Below are positions 1 through 8,963 of a stretch of DNA of 64,000 nucleotides, in pieces (the first letter of the stretch is position 1; each line of letters opens with the position of its first letter). Source of the stretch: Actinomadura rubteroloni (GTDB lineage: Bacteria > Actinomycetota > Actinomycetes > Streptosporangiales > Streptosporangiaceae). The stretch is from the NCBI RefSeq assembly GCF_002911665.1, contig NZ_MTBP01000002.1, positions 682,001 through 746,000 on the forward strand, read 5' to 3'. Made by a program: the position numbers and the translations under genes. Below the pieces are notes generated by a model. That model was not told the origin of the DNA and ran no database searches. It saw nothing but the letters and a program-made list of their open reading frames with translations.

Positions 1-2
1 AC

Positions 3-380
3 GCGGGCACGGCGGCGGGCATCGACGCCGACGGCACCGTCCTCGTCGTCCCCGTGCTGGCGCTCGCCGCCGTCCTCATGATCGCGTGGGGGCTGGCGGG
101 CCGGGACGCGCGGATCGGCGCCCTCGCGACCGTGCCCGGCGCCCTGTCGGCGCTCGGCTGCCTGCTGTTCGTCCTGCGGCTGGACCGCGCCCGCCGCGAC
201 CTGCTCCGCCGCGACTCGCCGTTCGGCTCCTACACCGTCGAACTCGGCTACGGCTGGTACGTGGCGCTCGGCGCGGCGGTGCTGCTGGTGCTGTTCGCGG
301 CCGTCCGTCCGCTCGGCGACCGGCTCAGTCGTCGAACCCGAGACGGCGCAGATGCTTCGGATCGCGCTGCCAGTCCTTGA
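3..380 (+). CDS. C-terminal end of a membrane protein (truncated by window edge)
   Basis: The reading frame is open from the first bases of the window, so the true start lies upstream and only about 125 residues are visible. A GTG at 54 could start a shorter protein, but the open frame before it argues against that. Two hydrophobic helices are visible: one around VLALAAVLMIAWGLAG, followed by a second leucine/valine-rich stretch, and one near the end (YVALGAAVLLVLFAAV) before a basic tail. The loop between them is rich in Arg and Asp. It converges on era and the two coding regions overlap by 56 bp. I do not recognise the family. Membrane location is well supported; function is unknown. Confidence 0.6.
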   Translation, partial: AGTAAGIDADGTVLVVPVLALAAVLMIAWGLAGRDARIGALATVPGALSALGCLLFVLRLDRARRDLLRRDSPFGSYTVELGYGWYVALGAAVLLVLFAAVRPLGDRLSRRTRDGADASDRAASP

Positions 381-1254
381 GGACCTTGATGCGCAGGTCC
401 AGGTAGACGCGGGTGCCGAGCAGCGCCTCGATCTGCCGCCGCGCCGCCGCGCCGACCTCCTTCAGCCGCGCGCCCTGGTGCCCGATGACGATGCCCTTCT
501 GGCTGGACCGCTCGACGTACAGGTGCGCGTAGATGTCGGTGAGGTCGTCGCGGCCCGCGCGCGGCTCCATCTCGTCCACCAGGACGGCGATGGAGTGCGG
601 CAGCTCGTCGCGGACGCCCTCCAGCGCGGCCTCGCGGATCAGCTCGGCGATGAGGACCTGCTCGGGCTCGTCGGTCAGGTCGCCCTCGGGGTACAGCGGC
701 AGGCCCTCGGGCAGGTGGCCGATGAGCAGGTCCGCGACCAGGCCGACCTGGAAGCCGTCGCGGGCCGAGCACGGGACGATGTCGGCGAACGTCCCGAGCC
801 CGCCGACGGCGACGAGCTGCTCGGCGACCCGCTCCCGGGGCACGAGGTCGGTCTTGGTGACGATCGCGACGACCGGCGTCCTGCCGACGTTCGCCAGCTC
901 CCGCGCGATGAACGTGTCGCCGGGCCCGACGGGCTGGTCGGCGGGGACGCAGAAGCCGATGACGTCCACCTCGGTGAGCGTGGAGCGCACCAGGCTGTCC
1001 AGCCGCTCGCCGAGCAGCGTCCGGGGCTTGTGCAGGCCCGGGGTGTCGACGACGATGAGCTGCGCGTCCGGACGGTGGACGATGCCCCGGATCGCGCGGC
1101 GGGTCGTCTGCGGGCGGCTGCTCGTGATCGCGACCTTCGTGCCGACGAGGGCGTTCATCAACGTCGACTTGCCCACGTTGGGCCGTCCCACGAAGCAGGC
1201 GAACCCGGAGCGGAAGCCGGCGGGCGTCTCGGTGATGTCTCCCAGCGCTGTCAC
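325..1254 (-). CDS. era: GTPase Era
   Basis: Era is an essential GTPase that binds the 3' end of 16S rRNA during 30S subunit maturation. The 309-residue protein shows the G1 loop GRPNVGKST at residues 23-31, the switch region SSRPQTTRR, G3 DTPG near residue 70 and G4 TKTD near 133. A C-terminal KH domain carries the GHQGARLKE loop typical of Era. Length matches the family. The start is the GTG at 1254, which gives a short N-terminal arm before the G domain. Other rRNA-maturation genes (ybeY, phoH) lie further along the same strand, the usual actinobacterial block, although here an exporter and a regulator gene have come between them and era. Confidence 0.97.
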   Translation of the reverse strand: MTALGDITETPAGFRSGFACFVGRPNVGKSTLMNALVGTKVAITSSRPQTTRRAIRGIVHRPDAQLIVVDTPGLHKPRTLLGERLDSLVRSTLTEVDVIGFCVPADQPVGPGDTFIARELANVGRTPVVAIVTKTDLVPRERVAEQLVAVGGLGTFADIVPCSARDGFQVGLVADLLIGHLPEGLPLYPEGDLTDEPEQVLIAELIREAALEGVRDELPHSIAVLVDEMEPRAGRDDLTDIYAHLYVERSSQKGIVIGHQGARLKEVGAAARRQIEALLGTRVYLDLRIKVLKDWQRDPKHLRRLGFDD

Positions 1255-1292
1255 CTGTCAATTGTCGCCCACGCCGGTGGACGCATCGTCCA

Positions 1293-4200
1293 TCAGGCCG
1301 CCGGGACGCCCAGCGCGCGGAGCGCCTCGGCCGCCTGGCGCTCCCAGTGCGCCGATCCGACGGTCGCGGCGACGCGCGCGGCGGCGCGGTAGTGCGCGGC
1401 CGCTTCGTCCGGGCGGTCCAGGAACACCGCGAGGTCGCCGAGGATCTGCGCGGCCGGCCCGACCGCGACGACCGCGCACGCGCCGCCCGCGAGCTGGTCC
1501 CGGTAGGGCAGCAGGTCGGCGTGGACGGCGGCGGCCGTCGCGCGGTCGCCGAGCGCGAGCGCCCGCAGGCCCCGCAGGGCGAGCGACAGGTCCCGGAGGT
1601 AGTCGTGGCGGATGCGGCCCGCCCGCGCGGCGACGCGGCGCGCGTCGGCGGTCCGGCCGCGCGCGTGCAGGGCGAGCGCCTGGATGTCGGCGACTGCGCC
1701 GACGTGCGGCCACTCGGCGGCGAGCCAGCCCGCCGCGTCGGCGGTCTCGGCGACGCGGCCCTGGACGAGCCGGATGCCGAACAGCGCGGCCATCTGCATG
1801 CCTCGCGCGCTGTTCCACACCGTGCTGCGGGCGGTGTGCTCGCCGGTGCGGACGTACTCGCGCTCGGCGTCGTCCAGGCGTCCGGCGACGACGTGGGCGA
1901 GGCCCCGGTGCCAGCCGCCGAGCGCCTCCAGCAGCGGCAGCCCGTACTCGCGCGACAGGCGGCGGCCAGCGGCGGCGTGCTCGGCGGCGGCGGCGAGGTC
2001 CAGCCGGGCGACGGCGGTCTGGTGCAGCAGCAGGTGCGCGAGGCATTCGTAGGCGGGCAGCCCGTGCCCGGCGGCGAGCGCGCGAAGCTCGGTGGCGATC
2101 TCCCAGCGGTCCTCGCGCTGCGCGGCGTCCTGGTAGCTGTTGAGGTACCGCCCGTTCAGCGCGACGGCGAGCAGTTCGGGGTCGCCGAGGTCGCGGGCGA
2201 GCGCGACGGCCTCACCGGCGGCGCGCGGGCCGGTGTCGCCGGGCTCGCCCTCGGTCTCCATCGCCAGCACCGTGAGCAGCCGGACGCGCAGGGCTCCGGC
2301 GGCGGCGGGCAGCGCGTCCAGGGCCCGGCCGACGGCCGCGACGATCTCGGCGTCGACCGTCCCGTAGACGTGGGTCGTCCACAGGGTCGGGGTGACGAAC
2401 GCGACGAGGACGCGGGCGAGGACGACCGGGTCGCCGAGCGCGAGGGCGGCGGGCAGCGCGGCCTGCCGCCGGGCGCGGGCGTCCTCGACCTTGCCGGCCA
2501 GCGCGGACGCGCGGATCGCGGCGGCCTCCAGGTCGAGCCGGTCGCGGACGTCGCCGGGCAGGTCGGCCGCGCGGCACCACAGCTCGGCGGCGGCGGCGTG
2601 CGCGAACCGCGCCTCGGCCGCCTCGGCGGCCAGCCGCGCGTAGCGGACGGCCTTGCCCGGATCGCCGCCCCAGGCCAGATGGTGGTGGGCGAGCGCGGCG
2701 GAGTCGCCGGGACGGCGGCGTTCCAGCGCTGCGGCGAGCACGCCGTGCAGCCGGGTCCTGCGGGCCTGCGACAGGCCGGTGAGCAGCGTGTCCCGGACGA
2801 GCGCGTGCGCGAACCGGACGCGCCCCGGCCCCGGTTCGGTGACGAGCCCGGCGGCCAGCCCCGCCTCGACCGTGTCGATCAGCGCGTCCTCGTCGGCGCC
2901 GCACGCGTCGGCGAGGACGTCCAGGTCGGCGTCCCGGCCCGCGACGGCCGCGACGCGCAGGACGTGCTGGGCCGCGCCGGGCAGCCGGGCGACGCGGCGG
3001 CGCAGCACGTCGCCGACCCCGGCGGGGACCTCGCGGGCGGCGGCGTCCGGGCCCTCGGCGTCCAGCAGCCGGGCGGTCTCGCGGGCGAAGAACGGGTTGC
3101 CGCCGGTCCGCTCGGCGATGACGGTCACCGCGTCGGCGTCCAGCCGGGTCGCGCACGCGGCGCGCAGCAGTTCGGCGGTCTCGCCCGCCGACAGGCCCGC
3201 GAGGTCCAGCCGGTGCGGCTCGTGCCGGGCGAGGGCGGCGAGCGCGGTCGCCAGCCGGGCGGGGATCTCGGTGCCGCGATACGCGCCGACCAGCAGGACG
3301 GGACGGTCCCGCAGCCGTCCGGGCAGTTCGGTGAGCAGCGTCAGCGTCTCGTCGTCGGCCCAGTGCAGGTCGTCCAGGACGAGCAGCAGCGGCGTCCGCG
3401 CGGCGAGCCCGTCGAGGTAGGCGGCGACGGCGAGGTTGAGCCGGAACCGGCCGGTCTGGGCGTCGCCGCCGGACGGGACGTCGTCCAGCAGCGGCGCGAG
3501 CCGGGCCGCGAGGTCGGCGCCGGGCGGCGCGTCGGCGGCCAGCGACCGCAGCAGCTCCGCCCACGGCCACGCGGCGGGCGCCCCGCCGGTCTCGGGCGCG
3601 CGGCCGAACGCCCGCGTCCAGCCGGTCAGCGTCCCGGCGAACCGCTCGGTGAGGGCGGTCTTGCCCATGCCCGCGTCCCCGGCGACGAGCACCAGCGTGC
3701 AGCGGCCCGCGCGGGCGCGCTCGGCCGCGCCGGCGAGCCGGTCGAGTTCGGCGGCGCGGCCGACGAACGTCCCGTCCCGGCGGACGGTCCCGGTGACGAC
3801 GGTCAGCGCGGGCCGCGCGGGCGCCAGCTCCGGGGACTGCGCGAGGATGTCGCGCTCCAGCTCGCGCAGCGCGGGCCCGGGGTCCACGCCCAGTTCCTCG
3901 GTGAGGACGGCGCGGGCGCGGCGCAGCGCGGCGAGCGCGTCGCCCTGCCGTCCGGCGCGGTAGAGGGCGAGGCCGAGCAGGCGCCACGCGTCCTCGCGCA
4001 GCGGGTGCGCGGCGGTGTGGGCCTCCAGGTCCGGGACGGCCTCGGCCGCCGACCCGACGGCCAGCAGCGCCCCCGCCCGGCGCTCCACGGCCAGCAGCCG
4101 CAGCTCCGCCAGCCTTGCCGCCTCGGCGGCGGCCCACGGCAGGTCGGCGAACTCGGCGTAGGCGGGGCCGCGCCACTCGGCGAGCGCGGCGCGGGCGGCG

Positions 4201-4586
4201 TGCAGGGCAGCCTCGCCCTCCCCCGCCGCGAGGTGCGTCCCGGCGCGGTCGGTCAGCGCCGCGAAGCGCCACGCGTCCACCTGGTCGCCGGGGAGCCGCA
4301 GCGCGTAGCCGGGCGGCGCGGTGACGAGGACGCGGGCGGGCGTGCGCGGCGGACGGTCCGGCTCCAGCGCCCGCCGCAGGTGCGACACGAACGACTGGAG
4401 GCCGGCGGCGGCGCGCGGCGGCGCCTCCCCCGGCCACAGATCGGCGATCAGCCGGTCGGCGGTGACCAGTTCTCCGCCCGCCGCGACGAGCCGGGCCAGC
4501 ACCGACCGCTGCCGGGGGCCGCCGAGATCGGCCCGCGTCTCCCCGATCGTCGCCCCGAAGGGCCCGAGCACGCGCACGTTCGCCAT
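1293..4586 (-). CDS. AfsR/SARP-type regulator with BTAD, ATPase and TPR-like regions
   Basis: This 1097-residue protein has the layout of large SARP regulators. It has an N-terminal winged-helix DNA-binding domain (residues 1-90, with the PRQRSVLARL and LWPGEAPP signatures) and a bacterial transcriptional activation domain (about 95-245). A STAND/AAA ATPase core follows, with Walker A GDAGMGKTAL near residue 305 and a Walker B LLLVLDDLHWADD. The long C-terminal alpha-helical part resembles TPR repeats. Such proteins usually activate neighbouring secondary-metabolism or export genes. It lies just downstream of an MMPL transporter on the same strand (55 bp gap), so that transporter is its most likely target or functional partner. 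The ligand sensed is unknown. Confidence 0.9.
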   Translation of the reverse strand: MANVRVLGPFGATIGETRADLGGPRQRSVLARLVAAGGELVTADRLIADLWPGEAPPRAAAGLQSFVSHLRRALEPDRPPRTPARVLVTAPPGYALRLPGDQVDAWRFAALTDRAGTHLAAGEGEAALHAARAALAEWRGPAYAEFADLPWAAAEAARLAELRLLAVERRAGALLAVGSAAEAVPDLEAHTAAHPLREDAWRLLGLALYRAGRQGDALAALRRARAVLTEELGVDPGPALRELERDILAQSPELAPARPALTVVTGTVRRDGTFVGRAAELDRLAGAAERARAGRCTLVLVAGDAGMGKTALTERFAGTLTGWTRAFGRAPETGGAPAAWPWAELLRSLAADAPPGADLAARLAPLLDDVPSGGDAQTGRFRLNLAVAAYLDGLAARTPLLLVLDDLHWADDETLTLLTELPGRLRDRPVLLVGAYRGTEIPARLATALAALARHEPHRLDLAGLSAGETAELLRAACATRLDADAVTVIAERTGGNPFFARETARLLDAEGPDAAAREVPAGVGDVLRRRVARLPGAAQHVLRVAAVAGRDADLDVLADACGADEDALIDTVEAGLAAGLVTEPGPGRVRFAHALVRDTLLTGLSQARRTRLHGVLAAALERRRPGDSAALAHHHLAWGGDPGKAVRYARLAAEAAEARFAHAAAAELWCRAADLPGDVRDRLDLEAAAIRASALAGKVEDARARRQAALPAALALGDPVVLARVLVAFVTPTLWTTHVYGTVDAEIVAAVGRALDALPAAAGALRVRLLTVLAMETEGEPGDTGPRAAGEAVALARDLGDPELLAVALNGRYLNSYQDAAQREDRWEIATELRALAAGHGLPAYECLAHLLLHQTAVARLDLAAAAEHAAAGRRLSREYGLPLLEALGGWHRGLAHVVAGRLDDAEREYVRTGEHTARSTVWNSARGMQMAALFGIRLVQGRVAETADAAGWLAAEWPHVGAVADIQALALHARGRTADARRVAARAGRIRHDYLRDLSLALRGLRALALGDRATAAAVHADLLPYRDQLAGGACAVVAVGPAAQILGDLAVFLDRPDEAAAHYRAAARVAATVGSAHWERQAAEALRALGVPAA

Positions 4587-4641
4587 GACGCGGCCAGCCT
4601 ACGACGATGGAGGTGGGCCGCGTCCCGTGCGGCGAGGGATC

Positions 4642-6768
4642 TCACACCCGCGACGGCTCCGGCGTCGCGGGCGCGGGCTCGGCGGCGCCGCCGTGCGGGT
4701 CGAACTCCGGCAGGATCCGGGCCAGCGGCGCGGGCAGCCACCAGTTCGCGCGGCCGAACAGCGTCATCGACGCCGGGACGAGCACGAGCCGCACGACCGT
4801 CGCGTCCAGCGCCACGGCCACCGCGAGCCCGAGGCCCATCTGCTTGATCACCAGCGACGGGTCCGCTGCGAACCCGAGGAACACCGCCACCATGATCAGC
4901 GCGGCGCTGGTGATGACGCGGCCGGTGGACGCCAGGCCGGTCCGGACCGCGCCGCGCGCGTCGCCCGTCCGCTTCCACTCCTCCCGGACGCGCGACAGCA
5001 GGAACACCTCGTAGTCCATCGACACCCCGAACAGCACCGCGAACATCAGCAGCAGGATGAAGCTGGACACCGGCACCCCGTGCGGCAGGCCGAGCAGCTT
5101 CGCGCCCCAGCCCCACTGGAACACCGCCGTCAGGACGCCGTAGGCCGCGCCGATCGACAGCAGGTTCAGCACGGCGGCCTTGAGCGGCGCGAGCAGCGAC
5201 CGGAACACGATCAGCAGCAGGACGAACGACGTCGCCACGACCGCGCCGATCACCGGCCACAGCCGGTCGCCGAGCACCCGGCTGAGGTCCACGTAGACGG
5301 CGGTGAGGCCGGTGACGTCGGCGCCCGGCGGCAGGACGTCGGCGCGGATCCGGTCCACCAGGCCGGTCATGCGGGCGTCCTGCGGGCCGTAGCGGGGCGT
5401 GACGACGATGACGGCGGCGGTGCCGTCCGGCGACGTGCGCGGCTTGGCGACGGACGCGACGCCCGGCACGCGGGCGAGGCGGGCGTCCAGGCCGTCGACG
5501 GCCGTCCGGCCGGTCCGGTTCAGGTCGACCGCGACGAGCAGCGGCGCGTTCGCGCCCTCCCCGTACCCGGCCGCGACGAGGTCGTAGGCCTTGCGGACGG
5601 TGCTGGACTCCGGCTCGCTGCCGGCGTCGCTCGGCCACGTCCGCATCCCGAGCGCGGGCGCGGCGAGCGTCAGCATGAGCGCGCCGCCCGCGATCAGCCA
5701 GACGAGCGGACGGCGCCCGATCCGGTCCGCCCAGCCGCGCACCCAGCGGGCGTCGGCGCCGGTGACCGTCCCGGCGGCCCGGTCGCGGCGGCGCAGCACC
5801 CGGCGGCCCGCCAGCCCCAGCACGGCGGGCAGCAGGGTGAGCGCGCTCGCGACCGTCGCCGCGACGACGAGCCCGGTCGCGAACCCCATCGTCATGAACA
5901 CCGGGACGCCCGACAGGACGAGCCCGCACAGCGCGAGCAGCACGGTGAACCCGGCGAACAGCACCGACAGCCCGGCCGTCGCGTTGGCGCGGCCCACCGA
6001 CTCCGGGACGTCCAGCCCCGCGCCGAGACCCTCCCGGTGCCGGGTCAGGATGAACAGCGCGTAGTCGATGCCGACGCCGAGGCCCGTCATCACCGCCAGC
6101 GTCGGCGCGGTCGTCGCGATGTCGGTGACGGCCGCGAGCAGCGAGATCCCGGTGACGCCGACGCCGAGCCCGGCCAGCGCCACCACCAGCGGCAGCCCCG
6201 CCGCGACCACCGACCCGAACGCCAGCAGCAGGATGATCAGCGCGGCGACGATGCCGACGATCTCCGCGACGCCGTTCGGGGCCGTCACGTTCTCGGGGAC
6301 CTGCCCGCCGAACTCGACCTGGTCTCCGGCCGCGGTCAGGTCCGTCGTGGCGCCCTTGAGCCGGTCCAGCGTCTCCTTGGGCTCCAGATCGGTCACCTTG
6401 CGGTCGTAGCGGACGGTCACGAGCTGCGTCCGTCCGCCCGGCGCGGGCGGCGCGACCTCCACCGACGACACGTTCGGCAGCGCCGCGATCCTCTTCTGCG
6501 CCGCCGCGACCCGTGCCGCGTCGACCGTGCCCGTCCGCGTGTGGACGACGACCCGGGCGTCCGCGCCCGACAGCGCGGGGAACCGCTCGGTCAGCAGGTC
6601 CGTGGCGCGCTGCGCGCCGGTGCCCGAGAGCCGGTAGTCGTCGTGCGTCGAACCCCCCACGGCCGCCGCGATCCCGGCGACGGCCCCCACGACGAGCACC
6701 CAGCCGATGACGAACCGCCAGGGCCGCAGCGCGGCGGCCCTCCCGAGACGGTACAGCAGACCCGACAT
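4642..6768 (-). CDS. MMPL/RND-family transporter
   Basis: This 708-residue protein is an inner-membrane exporter of the MMPL (RND) superfamily, which moves lipids or hydrophobic compounds using the proton gradient. It has the duplicated architecture: one N-terminal helix, an extracytoplasmic domain, a helix bundle, then a second copy of both. Each helix bundle carries the conserved acidic-aromatic pair, seen as GIDYALFI in the first half and SMDYEVFL in the second. The length is typical of the smaller MMPL proteins. The start ATG at 6768 gives a basic N-terminus followed directly by the first helix. It precedes the large SARP regulator on the same strand. Its substrate cannot be read from the sequence. 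Confidence 0.93.
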   Translation of the reverse strand: MSGLLYRLGRAAALRPWRFVIGWVLVVGAVAGIAAAVGGSTHDDYRLSGTGAQRATDLLTERFPALSGADARVVVHTRTGTVDAARVAAAQKRIAALPNVSSVEVAPPAPGGRTQLVTVRYDRKVTDLEPKETLDRLKGATTDLTAAGDQVEFGGQVPENVTAPNGVAEIVGIVAALIILLLAFGSVVAAGLPLVVALAGLGVGVTGISLLAAVTDIATTAPTLAVMTGLGVGIDYALFILTRHREGLGAGLDVPESVGRANATAGLSVLFAGFTVLLALCGLVLSGVPVFMTMGFATGLVVAATVASALTLLPAVLGLAGRRVLRRRDRAAGTVTGADARWVRGWADRIGRRPLVWLIAGGALMLTLAAPALGMRTWPSDAGSEPESSTVRKAYDLVAAGYGEGANAPLLVAVDLNRTGRTAVDGLDARLARVPGVASVAKPRTSPDGTAAVIVVTPRYGPQDARMTGLVDRIRADVLPPGADVTGLTAVYVDLSRVLGDRLWPVIGAVVATSFVLLLIVFRSLLAPLKAAVLNLLSIGAAYGVLTAVFQWGWGAKLLGLPHGVPVSSFILLLMFAVLFGVSMDYEVFLLSRVREEWKRTGDARGAVRTGLASTGRVITSAALIMVAVFLGFAADPSLVIKQMGLGLAVAVALDATVVRLVLVPASMTLFGRANWWLPAPLARILPEFDPHGGAAEPAPATPEPSRV

Positions 6769-6857
6769 GATGATCCTTCCGGCGTTCCGTTGACGCCGGA
6801 ATCGTCACGCCGGTCGGTTGGCGGGCACTTGCGAGCGACTTGCGGACCCGTCCCGTC

Positions 6858-6863
6858 TAGGCT
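6858..6863 (+). promoter_or_regulatory. -10 element placed for a leaderless transcript
   Basis: TAGGCT, a good match to the actinobacterial -10, ends seven bases before the GTG at 6871. No Shine-Dalgarno sequence precedes that codon. Transcription would therefore start at or next to the start codon. No clear -35 is visible. Confidence 0.4.
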
Positions 6864-6870
6864 TGTCCCC

Positions 6871-7203
6871 GTGAGCGAGCTTTCCGCCGAGGACACCAAG
6901 ATCATCACGTTGGCCCGGTCCGCGCGGGCGCGCACGGGCGCGGCCGAGGGCGCCGCCGTCCGCGACGAGACCGGCCGCACCTACGCCGGGACCAGCGTGG
7001 ACCTGCCGTCGCTGAAGCTGACGGCGCTGCAGGTCGCGGTGGCGATGGCGGTGTCCAGCGGCGCCGACGACCTGGAGGCCGCCGCGCTCGTCACCGCGGC
7101 GGACGCGCCCGCCGAAAGCGACGTCGCGGCCGTCCGCGACCTCGGCCCCAAGGCCCCCGTGCTCGTCGCCGGCCCCGACGGCGCCCTCCGCACGACCCGC
7201 TAG
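6871..7203 (+). CDS. Cytidine-deaminase-like small protein lacking zinc ligands
   Basis: This 110-residue protein begins at GTG 6871 with a short helix (AEDTKIITLARSARAR) followed by a strand-rich segment in which GRTYAGTSVDLPSLKLTALQ aligns by eye with the active-site region of cytidine deaminases. Proteins of this size beside era are commonly labelled cytidine deaminase in actinobacteria. The zinc-binding His/Cys-Ala-Glu motif is replaced by TALQVA and no Pro-Cys-x-x-Cys motif follows, so deaminase activity is unlikely. It is convergent with the CBS-domain gene (10 bp gap) and divergent from the MMPL gene. The fold assignment is an inference; the missing zinc residues are seen directly. Confidence 0.65.
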   Translation: MSELSAEDTKIITLARSARARTGAAEGAAVRDETGRTYAGTSVDLPSLKLTALQVAVAMAVSSGADDLEAAALVTAADAPAESDVAAVRDLGPKAPVLVAGPDGALRTTR

Positions 7204-7213
7204 CCGCGCGGGT

Positions 7214-8485
7214 CTAGGCGCCGGGGAGACGCCGGACCAGGACGGTCCCGATGCGGTTGCGGCGGCCCGCGATGCTCTCGGCGCGCAGCGACAGGCCCGC
7301 GACCGTCGCCGTCGCGCCCTCGATCGGGACGCGGCCGAGCGCGTGCGCGAGCAGCCCGCCGACCGTGTCGACGTCCTCGCCCTCGATCTCGACGCCGAAC
7401 AGCTCCGCCAGGTCCTCCACCGGGAGGCGCGCGGTGACGCGCACCGCGCCGTCCGGCAGTTCCTCGATCCGGGGCGCCTCGACGTCGTACTCGTCGGCGA
7501 TCTCCCCGACGATCTCCTCCAGGATGTCCTCGATCGTCACCAGGCCCGCCGTGCCGCCGTACTCGTCGATGACGATCGCCAGATGCATCTGCTTGGCCTG
7601 CATCTCGCGCAGCAGCTCGTCGATCGGCTTGCTGTCGGGGACGAAGCTCGCGGGCCGCATCACCGACTCGACCCGCTCGGTCAGCTCGCCGTCGCGGTTC
7701 TCCTGCGTCCGGCGGACGATGTCCTTCAGGTAGGCGAGCCCGACGACGTCGTCCTCGTTCTCCCCCACGACCGGGATCCGCGAGAACCCGCTGCGCAGCG
7801 CCAGCGACATGACCTGCCGCAACGACTTGCCCCGCTCGATGAACACGATGTCGGTGCGCGGGACCATGACCTCGCGGACGAGCGTGTCGCCCAGCTCGAA
7901 CACCGAGTGGATCATCTCGCGCTCGTCCGGCTCGATCAGGCTGCGCTGCTCGGCGAGGTCGACCAGGTCGCGCAGCTCCGCCTCGGTCGCGAACGGGCCC
8001 TCGCGGAAGCCCCGGCCGGGCGTCAGCGCGTTCCCGAGCAGGATCAGCAGCCGGGGCAGCGGCCCGAACACCCGGCTCACCGGGCGGATCAGCGCCGCGC
8101 CCGCCAGCGCCACGCGCGGCGCGTGCTGGATCCCGAGCGTGCGCGGGCCGACGCCGATCGCGACGTAGCTGACCAGCACCATGATCGCGGCGGCCACGAC
8201 GTAGGCGCGCCAGGTGTCGTCCAGCCACTCGATGCACAGGTCCGCGACGGCGACCGTCGCGACGACCTCGCAGCCGATCCGCATCAGCAGGAACATGTTG
8301 AGGTAGGGCGCCGGGTCCCCGACGACCTCCGCCAGCCGGTCCGCGCCGCGCCGCCCCTCGCGCACCAGCTCGGCCACGCTGACCCGCGACACGCGGATCA
8401 GCGCCGTCTCCGCGCTCGCCAGCAGCCCCGCCAGTCCGATGAGGACGACGGCCAGCGCCACCAGCCAGCCCTGTGCGGTGCTCAT
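7214..8485 (-). CDS. Hemolysin C/CorC family protein (DUF21 + CBS pair + transporter-associated domain)
   Basis: The protein has 423 residues. It contains an N-terminal DUF21 membrane region with about four helices (residues 1-150), then a CBS-domain pair (about 200-320, with VMVPRTDIVFI and RIPVVGENEDDVVGLAYLKD) and a C-terminal CorC/HlyC domain (about 340-420). The motif YGGTAGLVTIEDILEEIVGEI marks the second CBS domain of this family. Homologues are linked to magnesium or cobalt efflux and resistance, although the old name is hemolysin. The stop codon of ybeY lies 7 bp upstream of this start, so the gene is probably cotranscribed with phoH and ybeY. The DUF21 part places it in the cytoplasmic membrane. 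Confidence 0.93.
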   Translation of the reverse strand: MSTAQGWLVALAVVLIGLAGLLASAETALIRVSRVSVAELVREGRRGADRLAEVVGDPAPYLNMFLLMRIGCEVVATVAVADLCIEWLDDTWRAYVVAAAIMVLVSYVAIGVGPRTLGIQHAPRVALAGAALIRPVSRVFGPLPRLLILLGNALTPGRGFREGPFATEAELRDLVDLAEQRSLIEPDEREMIHSVFELGDTLVREVMVPRTDIVFIERGKSLRQVMSLALRSGFSRIPVVGENEDDVVGLAYLKDIVRRTQENRDGELTERVESVMRPASFVPDSKPIDELLREMQAKQMHLAIVIDEYGGTAGLVTIEDILEEIVGEIADEYDVEAPRIEELPDGAVRVTARLPVEDLAELFGVEIEGEDVDTVGGLLAHALGRVPIEGATATVAGLSLRAESIAGRRNRIGTVLVRRLPGA

Positions 8486-8492
8486 GCGGTGC

Positions 8493-8963
8493 TCACGGCC
8501 GCCGCCGCGCCTCCCGCCACGACGCCAGCAGCTCCGCCTGCAACCCGAACATCTCCTTGTGCTCGGCGGGCTCGGCGTGGTCGTACCCGAGCAGGTGCAG
8601 GATGCCGTGGACGGTCAGCAGCTCCAGCTCGTCGGCCGTGGAGTGGCCCGCCTCGGCGGCCTGCCGCGCGGCGACCGCCGGGCAGAGCACGACGTCGCCG
8701 AGCAGCGCCGGATCGTCCTCGTCGTCCTCGTCGGGGGCGTGGCCGGGACGCAGCTCGTCCATCGGGAACGACAGGACGTCGGTCGGGCCGGGCTCGTCCA
8801 TCCACTTGACGTGCAGCTCGGTCATGACGTCCTCGTCCACCAGCAGGACGGACAGCTCCGCCAGCGGATGCACGCGCAGCGCGTCCAGCGCGTGCCGGGC
8901 CAGCTCGCCGAGCCGCTTCTCGTCGGCGTCGGCGCCCGACTCGTTGAGCACCTCGATCGTCAC
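8493..8963 (-). CDS. ybeY: Endoribonuclease YbeY
   Basis: YbeY is a zinc-dependent RNase needed for 16S rRNA 3'-end processing and ribosome quality control. The 156-residue product carries the family's [11 protein letters not shown] metal-binding motif (three histidines) around residue 115, preceded by the conserved DVLSFPMDE strand. An acidic insertion, EDDEDDP, sits between those two elements. The C-terminal helix ends in a basic tail. The GTG start at 8963 abuts the phoH stop codon, so translation is probably coupled. phoH-ybeY-corC-like is the classical gene order, here followed at a distance by era. Confidence 0.97.
   Translation of the reverse strand: MTIEVLNESGADADEKRLGELARHALDALRVHPLAELSVLLVDEDVMTELHVKWMDEPGPTDVLSFPMDELRPGHAPDEDDEDDPALLGDVVLCPAVAARQAAEAGHSTADELELLTVHGILHLLGYDHAEPAEHKEMFGLQAELLASWREARRRP

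Noticed and set aside
4321-6870. Upstream extension of the deaminase-like gene's open frame
   Set aside because: The extension lies antisense to the MMPL and SARP genes; the family-like part starts at GTG 6871.
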